A DNA stretch of 64,000 nucleotides. Origin: Bolinopsis microptera (lineage: Eukaryota > Ctenophora > Tentaculata > Lobata > Bolinopsidae). The notes below the pieces were generated by a model. It did no database searches. It worked only from the letters and a program-made list of their open reading frames with translations, and was not told the DNA's origin. This document shows, in pieces, positions 31,801 through 43,800 of the stretch. The stretch's first letter is position 1; each line of letters opens with the position of its first letter. The position numbers were made by a program, and so were the translations under genes. The DNA lies in contig NC_087079.1 in assembly GCF_026151205.1 (NCBI RefSeq), positions 12,824,635 through 12,888,634 on the forward strand, given 5' to 3'.

Positions 31801-34800
31801 ACAAAAGTAAGTTTTCAAACATAGAAATTTTTCTTATAAAGGATTTTTGTAGCTCTATATAATATTAACCCTATAAAGCGCTATAAAACGTTGTTCCCAG
31901 AGGATAAAGCGAAGGCTGATCAAAAAGCCAAAGAAGAGGAAGAATCTAAGAAAAAGGAAGAGGAAGAGAAGGATAAGGATAAGGATAAGGATAAGGAAGA
32001 AGAGAAGGAGGAAGAAATAACTGAAGAGGTTTTGGAGGAAGAGTTCAAGAAACTGAATATCGAGGAGGAAGATGATGATGGTATGTGGCTTCAGTATAAT
32101 ATTGAATCAGTAGTTGCTTGCCAATTGTCCTTCTTCATTTACCTTATCTGGTGTTATTTCATCATTGCATGGTTTAAGTAATTATCTCAGATGAGGAGGA
32201 AGAGGAGATTGTTGTAACGGAGACGACACAAAACGCCAACAACAAAGAGGACCCTGATGGGTTTGGAACCAGCACTATTACTATCAGTAATAAGGCTATG
32301 ATGGAGAGTTTCATTGCCAAACTCTCCAATATTAGCAACCGTGATCTTGTTAACGAGGTGATTATTGGGCTGTTAAGAATTCTGTACAGTTTTAGGACGA
32401 GACATTTTAGGAATGAGAATCCAATGTTAGTGACCTTTTGTATTATCTATTATTGTATCTTAGGTTGCACAAGAGTTCTGTTTGAAGTTGAACACCAAAA
32501 GTAACCGAAAGAAGCTAGTGAGGGCACTGTACGGTGTATCAAGAAACAGGTTTTTTAGAATTGACACTTCCACGCTCTTTTGCTAAGGGGTCGTTCACAC
32601 ATTACGTAATCAGCTGAGGAGGGGGGGGGGGGGTTTCCAAATGATTACGTTAATGTAATTTTGACACAATAGCTATGTGTAAAACTGATTACGGAGCGGG
32701 GGGGGGGGGGGGGAAAAATGTTCCAAAAAGTGACTGCGTAATATGTGAACGACCCCTAAGAAGAAATATTGTGTTCTACTACCCGCTTGTGAGCTGTTCA
32801 CAGTGAACAACACAACATATTTCACTCGTCCTAGTCTTTAATTTTAATTCATCAGGTTAGATCTGTTGCCTTTCCACGGCCGCCTAGTCAGAACTCTGTC
32901 CCCTATCTTACCTGATATCCCAACGGACTTGTTCACCCTTCTGAAGAAAGAGTTTATCTATCATGTAAGATAATATTGAACAGTTTATCTAACCATATTT
33001 CTTTAAAACCCAGTTTTGAGAACATAGACTTAATCTTAACGTGGCACGAGGAAGGCTAAAGGGTCTACTATAGATTTTTGTGGAACGCGCGGTGACGCTG
33101 CTATACACAAATGCTCTTTTGTCGATTTTGAAGTTTTCTTTCGCGCCGCGCGCACGTATATTATTTTCACATTTTTTGAGGAATTCAGACAAAGCTTGTT
33201 TCAACTTTCAAGTCTGATCAATTCCGCAATTAATTGAATGCCATGTTCCGCAATGTTGTTCATGAAGCACTTTCACTTCGTGTAATGATAGAATTAAAGT
33301 AAAAACTAACTGAGTAAACAATTCGTAAATCCCAAATTCTCAGTTAAGGAAGAAAGATCAGAATAACCTTGAGACAAAAGTGAAGAATATCCGATTTATT
33401 GGGGAACTCTGCAAATTTGAGATGTGCGAGAATTCGGATGCTCTCTGGTGCCTACGAGTTTTGCTAGGTAACTACCATCGTATTTAGTTCACCCAATTTA
33501 ATGTGATACATAGTCTACTGAAATTGAGTTCCTTGTTAGGGCCATAGCATTTGATATCATCATGAATCAGATATTAATAACAGTTCATACATCATCATTT
33601 ATCCTGCTGAATTGATCAGACAGTGAAATTTGATTGATTTGAAACTTTTACAAATAGTACATTATACAATACAGCAAAGAGAATTAAAAATATACGACAT
33701 TATTATCATGAGGCATTAGTAGGGTAAAAGTTGTAGTCCATATTGTATAAATACTAAAAGCATGGTTAAGTGGTACAAGTTCTGGGGGTATACGTATTAC
33801 AAGTAATAGTTCTACTCCCAGACTCACTAACACCACCTCCATCTAAACACACAAATGTATCTAAAACACGCAAATTTAGAATTATCAAAATAAATACATA
33901 ATGTATCCATGACCTGACTCATATTGCGCCAAAAATTGCGCGCGTATCATCACACAGCGATTAAAAGCAAGATTACAGTCGGATATAAAGTTTGCGTAAT
34001 CCAGTTAAGTATATTAACTGAGGACTGCACCAGGGTCAAATCATGGTGACAGAACGTAAATGTTATTTAATATTATTTAATTTGACCAAAACCCATAATC
34101 ATGGGTAGAGTGAACCGCTGCCAGTGTCTCTCTTTTCCAAACAAAAGAAAATGATATTAATTTGAGGAACCGTCCGCAAATGCAAATTGATACCGAGAAT
34201 GAAATCGGTCGCTCGCTTTTCCCATTCAATAAGCTTTATTACAATACGTAAGCCGTGAATGAATGGGAAAAGCGAGCGACCGATTTCATTCTCGGTATCA
34301 ATTTGCATTTGCGGACGGTTCCTCAAATTAATATCATTTTCTTTTGTTTGGAAAAGAGAGACACTGGCAGCGGTTCACTCTACCCATGATTATGGGTTTT
34401 GGTCAAATATCATCTCTTTTTGACTATAATGTCAGGATAATTTACACAGTCGAAACTTAATAAGGAGGTAATTTCAACGATTTCGAAATTTTACCTTTGA
34501 AAACGTTTCCTTGTGTTTAGGTAGGCATATCTGTCAATAACAGACTGAATATAGCACTTTTTACTCATTCAAGTTGGCATTAAATTCATATATAATGCCA
34601 TTTTAATATCGTGGGAAAGCAGAATATATTCGAAATCACGAATGAGCAAAATTCTCACCTTTCGCACGTGCAAACTTTGAGCGGACGTTGCGTGCGCATA
34701 AAATATTGAATCACCATAAATTTTTGCATAGTGTTATTTAATATATAGTTTGATAAGCATGAAAAGTTTCAGAAGATTTCAAAAAGAACTTGGATCACAA

Positions 34801-37800
34801 CGGGACTCCAAAGTTGGTAAAAATCGTGAAAATAACAATTTTTAGTGATTTTAGCTATTTTAAATGAATTTGGGCGTGTCCCCACGTGTGCAACTTTTCG
34901 ATTTTCAACTTTAAAACTAGCCTATAACACAATTTAGACCTTTAGGAAGCAAAATTGAGCTCCACAACCCAAGGGATGGCCCAACACCAGAGAATACTAA
35001 TTCACAACTTTTGTGTTTTTATAAAATTATTCTTCAAAAAAGCACAAACTTCAATAGCGAATATCTTTATGAAGGAGCAAGGTAGGAAAACTTTCCGGTA
35101 GATTTTCAGAATGCTTGAACAATTATCTGAGATGAAAATGTCCTCAGATTTTGAATAAAATTACTCCTTAATGCTTTAAAATCGATTTGAAAAGTTGTTA
35201 TTTTGTCAAAAATCAAGTTTTAAAAACACTTAAATTGATGACGTCATCAAGTGATGATGATGACGATAAATTATTTTTCGATATAATGTAAACTAAAGTA
35301 TAAACAATTATCTTTAAAACCTGTGGTTCGAAATGACTGTATCTTTTATACTTTTGAATCTACGGACACTTAAATGTAGGCTACAATTTACTGCAAAAGC
35401 GTCTATACATATATACTTATATATATACATATATAGCTTCACGACAATCTGTTGTAAAACAGGGGTTCCAGAAAACCCACTTCCCGATACTCCTGCAACA
35501 TGAAATTTTTTTTACAGTCGATTTGGACAAGGTCTAGACGCTCTGCAAAGTTTCAGATCTCTAACTCGATTTTAACATGGTTTTTAAGGCACCTGAATAT
35601 GGCGATTTTGGGTTTTTTACCTAATTTCGTATAACATGCTGGCGCGTATTTTGCGCAAATTTCTTAAAAACCTCCACATAACTATTTCTTATTCCTGTCA
35701 TCTTTAACATCGAATTAGAATGTTTTGAACTTAAATATACCTGCTGAACTACTTTCGATGAGTCTTAATGCCTGGAAAACAATAAAGGGGATATAATAGT
35801 ATAGGGGGTACATAGTGTTGTGAATATAAGGGCAACGGTTATGCTTGCCAGCATTGTGATAGATTTCTTTTTATATTATAGTTGTTATATTCAGTATCGT
35901 GACCGATCTATCAGTGGCGGGGGCCCACATATAAATATCATTTGCACTCATTAACTTAGTCAGGGTCTGTCAATTTGTCCCAAAAGTGTTTTGCCAGGTT
36001 TGCCTTAAAAGTTCCGGCATCACTTATCTCTTTAAGGTCAGTTGGTAGGTCATTCCAGACACTGTGTGTTCTGAAGAAGAAGCTTCTCTTAAAGGAGTGA
36101 GCTTTTGCTTCCACAGTACACTTCAGGGAAAGGTGGTCGTGTCTGTTCTGTCGCCTCTGGTTGATATCAGGCATTTGAGATGTATCAACTTCATTATATC
36201 TCGAGGGTTGCCTTATGTTTGAACGCAACCTACCCTGTTCACTGGTTGTTATCGGGGTTAAATAAGGTGGGAGCTTCAGAACAGATTGATCATTGTATAT
36301 CTGATGGAATAATAGTAAGTCTGTGTATTCAAACTTCAGCTCCATTGGCAACATGTCTAGCTCTCTTAATCGAGCCAAGTATTCTAAGTCATTATAGTGA
36401 TGATCCTGTTCGCCAAGGATCCACTTAACTGCTCTGCGCTGAATGTTTTCAACTTTGTTATTCAAGACAACACTTGTTGGTCTCCAGACAACACTGCAAT
36501 TTTCGAAAAGGCTCCTAACCAGCGCTAGATAGAATGCCCGTTTTTGTTTACGGTCGTTAATAAACCGTAGAGTTCTTTTCATTAGACCTAGACGAGAACT
36601 AGCTTTCGTACAAAGGTTGACTATGTTCTCCTCCCACTTAAGGTCAGTTCTAACAAAGACCCCAAGGTCTTTTTCACTCTGGACGAAGTCTAGTGCCGTT
36701 CCATCTAGGGTATAGACAAAGAGCTGGAAGGGGAAAAAACTCAAAATTCCCTTTTCACTCATTTTGCTAGATATAGAGAGCACCTTGCATTTATTTGGGT
36801 GAAACTTCATTTTGTTTCTTACTGCCCAGCAATGCAGGGCGTCTATGTCTGCTTGTAGGATCTCATGGTCTCTCCAGCCCGTGATTTTACGCCATATTTT
36901 GGTGTCATCAGCGTATAGGGCTATCTTTGTACCTTCACTTACGCATTCTGACATGTCGTTAATAAAGAGTACAAAGAACAGAGGTCCTAAAATGGAGCCT
37001 TGGGGAACCCCAGATTCAACATTCTTAAGTTCTGAGTGGGATCCCCCAATTATAACACACTGTTTGCGGTCTTTAAGATAGTTCATAATGAACTTCAACA
37101 GTGTACCATTAATTTCAAATTCCGATTTTAATTTCTTTAGGATGACATCATGGTTAACTGAGTCAAAGGCCTTGGCAAAGTCAAAGTATACCACATCAGT
37201 TCTGACATTATCGTTGATAGACAGAGAGAGACAGTCTATATACCCGACCATTTGTGTAGTACAAGACCTCTGAGGAAGAAAACCATGTTGGTTGTCATGT
37301 ATTTTATGCTGGCATTTTGCCAACAGTTCATCTCTCACAATTTTTTCAAAAATTTTCATTACAAGGCTGGTGAGAGAGATTGGCCGATAATTTTCAACTA
37401 GAGTTTTGGGGCCTTTCTTATGCACAGGTACTACGTTAGCCAATTTCCACTCAGATGGTATCTGACCTATGTTATATGAGATTTTAAAAAGGCTCGAGAG
37501 TGGATATGCAATACTATCTCTACAGTTCTTTAAAATTTTGCCATGGATACCATCTGGACCAGCAGCTTTATTAACATTGACATCTTTTAGAATTTTTCGG
37601 ATTCTGCTGGTACTGAACTCAATGTCGTTTACTGAGTCATTACTATAATCAATATCAACATCATAATTACTCGCTTCGGAAAACTGTGCAGCAAAATATT
37701 CATTGAACATTTCAGCTTGGTCTAAGTGATTGTTTCTAAATCTGCCGTTATAGTTTACTGTTCCTGGTATGCGAGTAGATTTTGATGTCGATTTGACATG

Positions 37801-40800
37801 TTTCCAGAATTTCTTTGATATAAGAGCTGGATCATCATCATCATTCAAATTTGATATCATTTTTTGGTCGACCAAATTTTGAAAATCTTTTCTACATTGT
37901 GAGAACTTTTCATAGTCCTCAGCTAGGCATGATCTTTTAGATTTGACTCGTAGTTTTTCTTTTTTGAGACACAGCTGATAAGTGTCAGAGTCAAACCAGG
38001 GTGGCTGATCCTTATCTGATATCGTAATAGTTGGGATTCGGTTGTGTATGTGATGGAACAGGATTTTCTTAAAACGGAACCATCCTGTTTCTGCATCACA
38101 GTTAAGGTGATCATCCCATCTAACTGATTTCAGATCATTGTTCAGGCCGATCCAGTCTGCTTTTTTGTAATTTAAGATTTTTCGTTTGGTGACCTTCTTT
38201 CTAAACTTCATTTTAGCACTAAAAGTTATTCCAAAGTGATCTGAGGAGCATATCTCATTTTTCCCCAGGACCGCCAAATTTTCAACAACACTTATCATAT
38301 TACAGAAGAGAAGATCGAGGACCTTCCCTTTATCATGAGTGGGTTGGTTTATCATTTGTGTTAAGCCTAGGTCATTAAACAGATCTATAAAACGGCCACC
38401 AAGAAGTGTGGGGGACACACCGTCTGACCAGTTAACTTCAGGTAGATTGAAGTCCCCAACTACAAAGTGGGCCTTAAACTTTCTCCGTCCTACCACATTT
38501 CTGAGGTGTTTCTCAATTTCATTAAAATTATTTTCACCAAGGGTGCCAACTCTGTAGCAGGCAGTTATGCAGTAGCATGAGTTGTTTGATTTTAGGCTGA
38601 CTGAGATCATTTCAGCCCTAGAGCTGACATCAATCTTGTCATTTTCAATACTGATGCCAGTCTTGACTGCAATAAGGACTCCGCCCCCTTCCTTCGAAAC
38701 TTAATTGGGTTATCAGGATCCGGGGGGTGGGATCTTTTGGATCTATCCTTCCGATATATCTTGTAGATGCTATCAGGGAGGATCTCATTTTCCAGGTGCT
38801 CTTTTGAAAGCCAAGTCTCAGTCAGAACAATAACATCAGGCTTGTCTTCATAGATCTTAGATTGGAGCTCTAGTAGTTTACCAGCATCAAGCGGCATGTT
38901 TTTAGATGCTAGGCCACTAAAGGGGACAAGCCCTCTCAAATTTTGGTACATTACCTTTAGATGACTGAGGTTATTGTTATCAACTGGACCTGGGTTAAGT
39001 ATGCTTGTATTACAGATAACAAGCAAAACTAAGTTCAGAATGGTCGTCCAGATGGTGAACATGTTACTTAGGAACTGATGTCCACTACACTTAGCGGAAG
39101 AGTAACGTCTGGGACAACCATACTTCACTATCCATAGGGCTATTCCATTTTGTTTCTTTGAATAGATGATCATTAGGACTACAAGATTTGCACTGTTCAT
39201 AAGGCAGTCCCAGTCATTGGTCAGGTGTAGTCCGATCTTGTACGAGCGATGCATACGAAATGTTTGGTCTGAGTATTCACTTGCTGTTTCAATGGCCCCC
39301 GCCAATAACAGACAGATCATATACACATATACAACAATCACTACTCCATAAATCATCTTTAAAATAGCACTTTTCTCTATAGTGGTAATTGAATCTATAT
39401 TTAATTTAGCATTGCATTTGACTTTGGGAGAGTATAGACCAATCACTGTTCTGTGTTGTAAAAACGTGACTCCCATAAATTAGTTTAAAACTCAAAGTTA
39501 AATGGAGACTGGAAAATATGTACTGAATTATACTCTGTTAAAGAAGCAAGAAGTTAATGAATTAAAATATTGTCAATTAATAAATATGGGAACAAATATG
39601 AGAGCATTGTTAAGCTATAATGTTCGTTAAAAATGAAAGAGTTCTCTGAATTCTATAAGTTGAACATGTTACAAGATGACTACCTAGGTTGGTTAGCAAC
39701 GCCAATAAGAACTTTAGCTAACACACTGGTTCCAACAGGATTAAGATGGATACCATCCCTGTTAAACATATTAAAATCTAAAAGCCACATAGTAGGTGTC
39801 TTCTTTAGGAAAAAAGAGAAAAAGTCAACAAATCTTATACTTTCTTTCTTACACATCTCACTTAATAGGTCATTAAACTTATGCATATTTCTAATATGTG
39901 TAAGATAACTTGCCTTCCTAGGGACAAGTGAAAAGAAATTAATCTTAGCTGCAGGAAATACCTGTTTTGTTAGGATTATAAGGTCATTAATGTCTTCAAA
40001 TATGCGTTTTATGTCAGAGTCTACAATCAAATTTTCAACATCATTTCCCCCGACTTGAAGGAACACAGTGGAAACATTAGATGTATTAAATTGCTTGGCA
40101 CACTTTTCAACTTCGTTATAAATGTCACAAGCGTGTGCTCCAGACCGGGAGATAACTTTAAAAATTTTTCCACGCCTGGAAAGTGTTTCAGTTTTCAAGC
40201 TCTTGACGAGGGAGCTGCCAAACACAAAGGTATCAGGGTATGTGGCATCTTTGGAGGTGCTGGTTGCAGGGGAGGTTTTCGGTTCTGCAGAGGAGGGGAG
40301 GAGGATGGGGGAGGAGGATGGGGGAGGAGAATGGATAGCAGGAGGGGCTTCTTTAGGTGGGAGCAGACGTCGGAAGGTGACACTGTAACGGACTCCCCTT
40401 TCTTTCTGTACATCTTTGTCTCCAGCAAGTATTTCATGGTAAAAAGATTGCTGGAAACCAGGCAACATCGTGAATATGCTCCCGGGAGTAAGAGTAAGGT
40501 ACTTGACGGATTTCTTTTTGTCAAGGGAAATGTTCATTTTCCGAGTTGCACCAATCGAGAGTGTTGATATTGGTGCACCTGAATCGAGGCCTGCTTCATC
40601 ATCCTTGTGGGGAGGAAGGCAACACAGATATGAGCTGTACTTGTTAACTAACATGGAGTTATACTCTGTTCCTAGTGTTAAGTTAACAGTCTTCAGCAGT
40701 TTATCCATGATGGTGTTGGGTTGGATAGAGACTGGTGAGAGGGCAGCAGATCTTCGATTGTATGCGTATCGTTGGCTGCCGTACAGGAAGGTATCTGGGC

Positions 40801-43800
40801 TTAAATTTGTTCCAGACCTGCTGTAATTGATATTCTTGACGTGGCCAAGGACTTCCTCAACCAGAGGCTCACTAAGGGGGTCATGTCGAAGATTATAGTG
40901 AAGGAGCAGCGGAGATGGAGAAGGTGGGGAAGAGGATGATGGACTCGATGATTCCTGTATTTTGGGTACTGGAGAGGGTGCAGAATCAAGTAGCGTGTTG
41001 GTATATTGGAGAAGGTTCTCCAATGTATTCTGCACCTTTCTAAGTTCTTCGTTAGCGAGATTTCCCAGTTGGGGAACTATAAGGTCTTTCAGTTTATCAA
41101 GTTCCAAAACAATGAATGATTTATAAAAGTTAAGGACGGGAAACGTGATCTCCGTCTTCTCCGACGACAAGACAGATCATAAACACAGCTTAAATCAAAT
41201 GATTTAGTTTGACTGACAAAATCTTTCTTTACAAATGCCACCATTTTTCTGTATGTTATAGACTACTTTATTTACTTACTGTTTGATTTGTTAGAAACAG
41301 ATCGCACATGGCAGACAATACAACATCGGTTCCTTTCAACTTCGGTGTGAAGTATTTCAACTCAAAGTACCAGTCGAACATTGAGGTCCTCTTGAGAGAT
41401 GGTGAGAAGATCAAAGTCAATTCCGTAATTCTGTCTATTAACAGCCCCTATCTTGAAGAAATAATCGAGAAGCAAAAGTTAAAAATCATAGAAATGGATG
41501 GGTTCGATCCGATCGTGTGTCGAGGATTTTTGAGGAGTTTATACACAGTTGACTTATCAATGCTAGACAGGGGCTCCTTTAGACAAGTCAGCAGAATGTC
41601 ATACACGTTTCAAGTAACTTGGATGAAACTAAAGTGCTTCGAGTACTTCAACTGTTTGATGAATGCGGTCCCCAACATCGGCAATAATGGCATTCCTACA
41701 GAGGACGACAGATTCCTGCTGGAGGAGGCCATCGCAGCCAAACCGTTTGATGAAGACAAACAATACTTGAACGCTCTAGTTCAATGGAAATCCAGTAATT
41801 TATGCAATAATGATGTTTCCTGTATGGGGAATGTGCTAGAAGACTTGGGAAGCCTACATGTGGATCAACTTGACTTCTTTATTCGTGTTGCTAATAAATG
41901 CGAACGAGTCTTGCCGGGGTCGAAGCAGAGCCGCCGGTGCAGGAATCTCACAATCAAAGAAATCAAAAAAGAGTGTTCAACCGTCATTGTAGAAAAATTA
42001 ACCGCACATCTTATGAAAATAGAGAAATTGGATACCAAAACAAGATACGTATTAGAAAATCTGGACTTTGGTGGTATTACTTCCAAGTTTAAAGCGAACC
42101 GTAACTATCCAGGGCGACAAGACATCGTACGGGTATCGTATCAATCGTATCCTCTCGTGGGCCGTCCAGGCTTCTCTTCTAAAATAAAAGACAATTTTAA
42201 AATAGCTGCGACCACGATGTTTCAAAGCATAATGAACCTCAAAGAGATTTCCAACGACGATATGAAGATGACGCTTAAACGTTTCATGAGTTTGGGAAAC
42301 TAATCATAAACTGCACTGATAGCGTTCTGTAATTGTGGAAATCTGTTAAACAATAAAAATATTGATAATTTAATTCAGTTTACTACTATTTAGTTGAAAA
42401 TTGTCCTGTTTACTCATGATTTGAACAACACTCTAAGGAAATTGTGCTATATGCAGTTTACAGAGCATAATCAATGATGAATACGTTATATTAATGCACA
42501 TATGTTTTACTTTGATCTCACGACGAATTTGGACACCTTGAATATAAAATGTTATTCTGAACACATTATAATATTCCATATTCCGGCTCAGATGTTTAAT
42601 TAACTTAGCCCAAATATGGGGGATCATTTATTCCGTTAATTTGCGATATTTCGTCATTGACCCGAAAAGTTCGAACATAATATCATATGGTTTAATTGGT
42701 GGCACCATACTAAGAAAGAAGGAATCATGTTTTAAGATCACAAATCGTTGGTATTATATTGTTTTTGGAAATTATAAGGATGCCTCATTTCAGAGCAGTT
42801 CACACATCACAACATTGAGATAGCCTGCAGTCTGGTGGAATGTTGCGGAAGATACCTCTTCAGATCTCCGGAAACTCATCTGAAAACTAACCATCTTCTT
42901 GTAAGAAACTGCCGTCCTTCTGAAGAATCAGTATATGTATCAATATTAAATAACAGCTACACGTGAAAGTAACTGAAATTTCCACAATTTATAAACAGAT
43001 AACTCAAATCTAACCTCGCACCTCTCCAAGGACCAAATGATGCGGAAGAAAGCTGTTCACAACTTGGATACAAGGCAGATTACTATGGTTGAGAATGCGT
43101 ACTATTATTGTAACCCACCTGATCGTGTGGCTTATGTTAAGGTACTGGAAGCTAGCTTAATGAATATTGAATCAAGATTAACAATTAGTTACTAGTTAGT
43201 GTTGTTCTCAGTTGTTGTTATTATGTATGTTCTTATGTAACGGAGCTCTTGATTAGATGAGATTTGTGCCATGAAAGATGATCATAATAAGAGTAAAACT
43301 CAGTGAAATTAAAGTTGTTCCTTTTCAGAAAGTTAGACCTCCACTTCACGAGTACATAAGGAAACTTTTGATCAAAGACCTCAACAAGAATAACATCGAG
43401 AAAATACTCCGACAGTTCAGAAAACTCCCTTGGCAAGACGATGAAGTAAGTACCCAGTCTGACATTAAATCTTACAAACATGAAGGGGAAATTTCTTATA
43501 TATTGTTGGAATTTCCCAAACATAAAATACGTCCCTGGCTGCACCTGGCACCACCCCACACTTCACATACCATTCACATACCAGGCTAACATAACGTCTA
43601 CCGTAGAATTACCACGGGGTACGTCTGGTATTAACCTGGTATTAACCTGGTATTAACCTGGTATTAACCACGGGGTACGTCTGGTATTCCTTGTCTTCCG
43701 TTTCACCCCGTCTGGTAGCTTTACTCTGACCCCGTTCCGCGTCTATCTTGTGAATTATTCTATTTAGTAAAGTCTGGAGGGTCTACTGTGGCAGTCTACC

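Larger units (their letters stand above)
35800..41200 (-). mobile_element. Near-complete LINE with AlkB-SGNH ORF1
   Basis: A minus-strand non-LTR retrotransposon in UPF2 intron 14. In transcription order it has ORF1 (41,170-39,680), a 200-bp gap, ORF2 (39,476-35,956, one frameshift near 38,700) and a 3' UTR of roughly 120-150 bp ending in A-rich sequence near 35,860-35,830. Endonuclease and RT motifs place it in the CR1/L2/jockey group. Its length of about 5.3 kb suggests a full-length or nearly full-length recent copy. The termini are approximate because I could not identify a target duplication. Confidence 0.85.

Noticed and set aside
40195..40524. Pro/Ser-rich frames overlapping LINE ORF1 (also 40,055-40,567 and 40,122-40,388 on the other strand)
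   Set aside because: They are shadows of the low-complexity linker coding for Ser/Pro in ORF1; no domain and no independent signal.
39680..41170. The AlkB-SGNH protein as a host gene or a plant-virus-derived AlkB
   Set aside because: It is in the ORF1 position on the same strand as an APE-RT ORF2, has no introns, and the SGNH domain is a known CR1-group ORF1 feature. No viral replicase domains are nearby.
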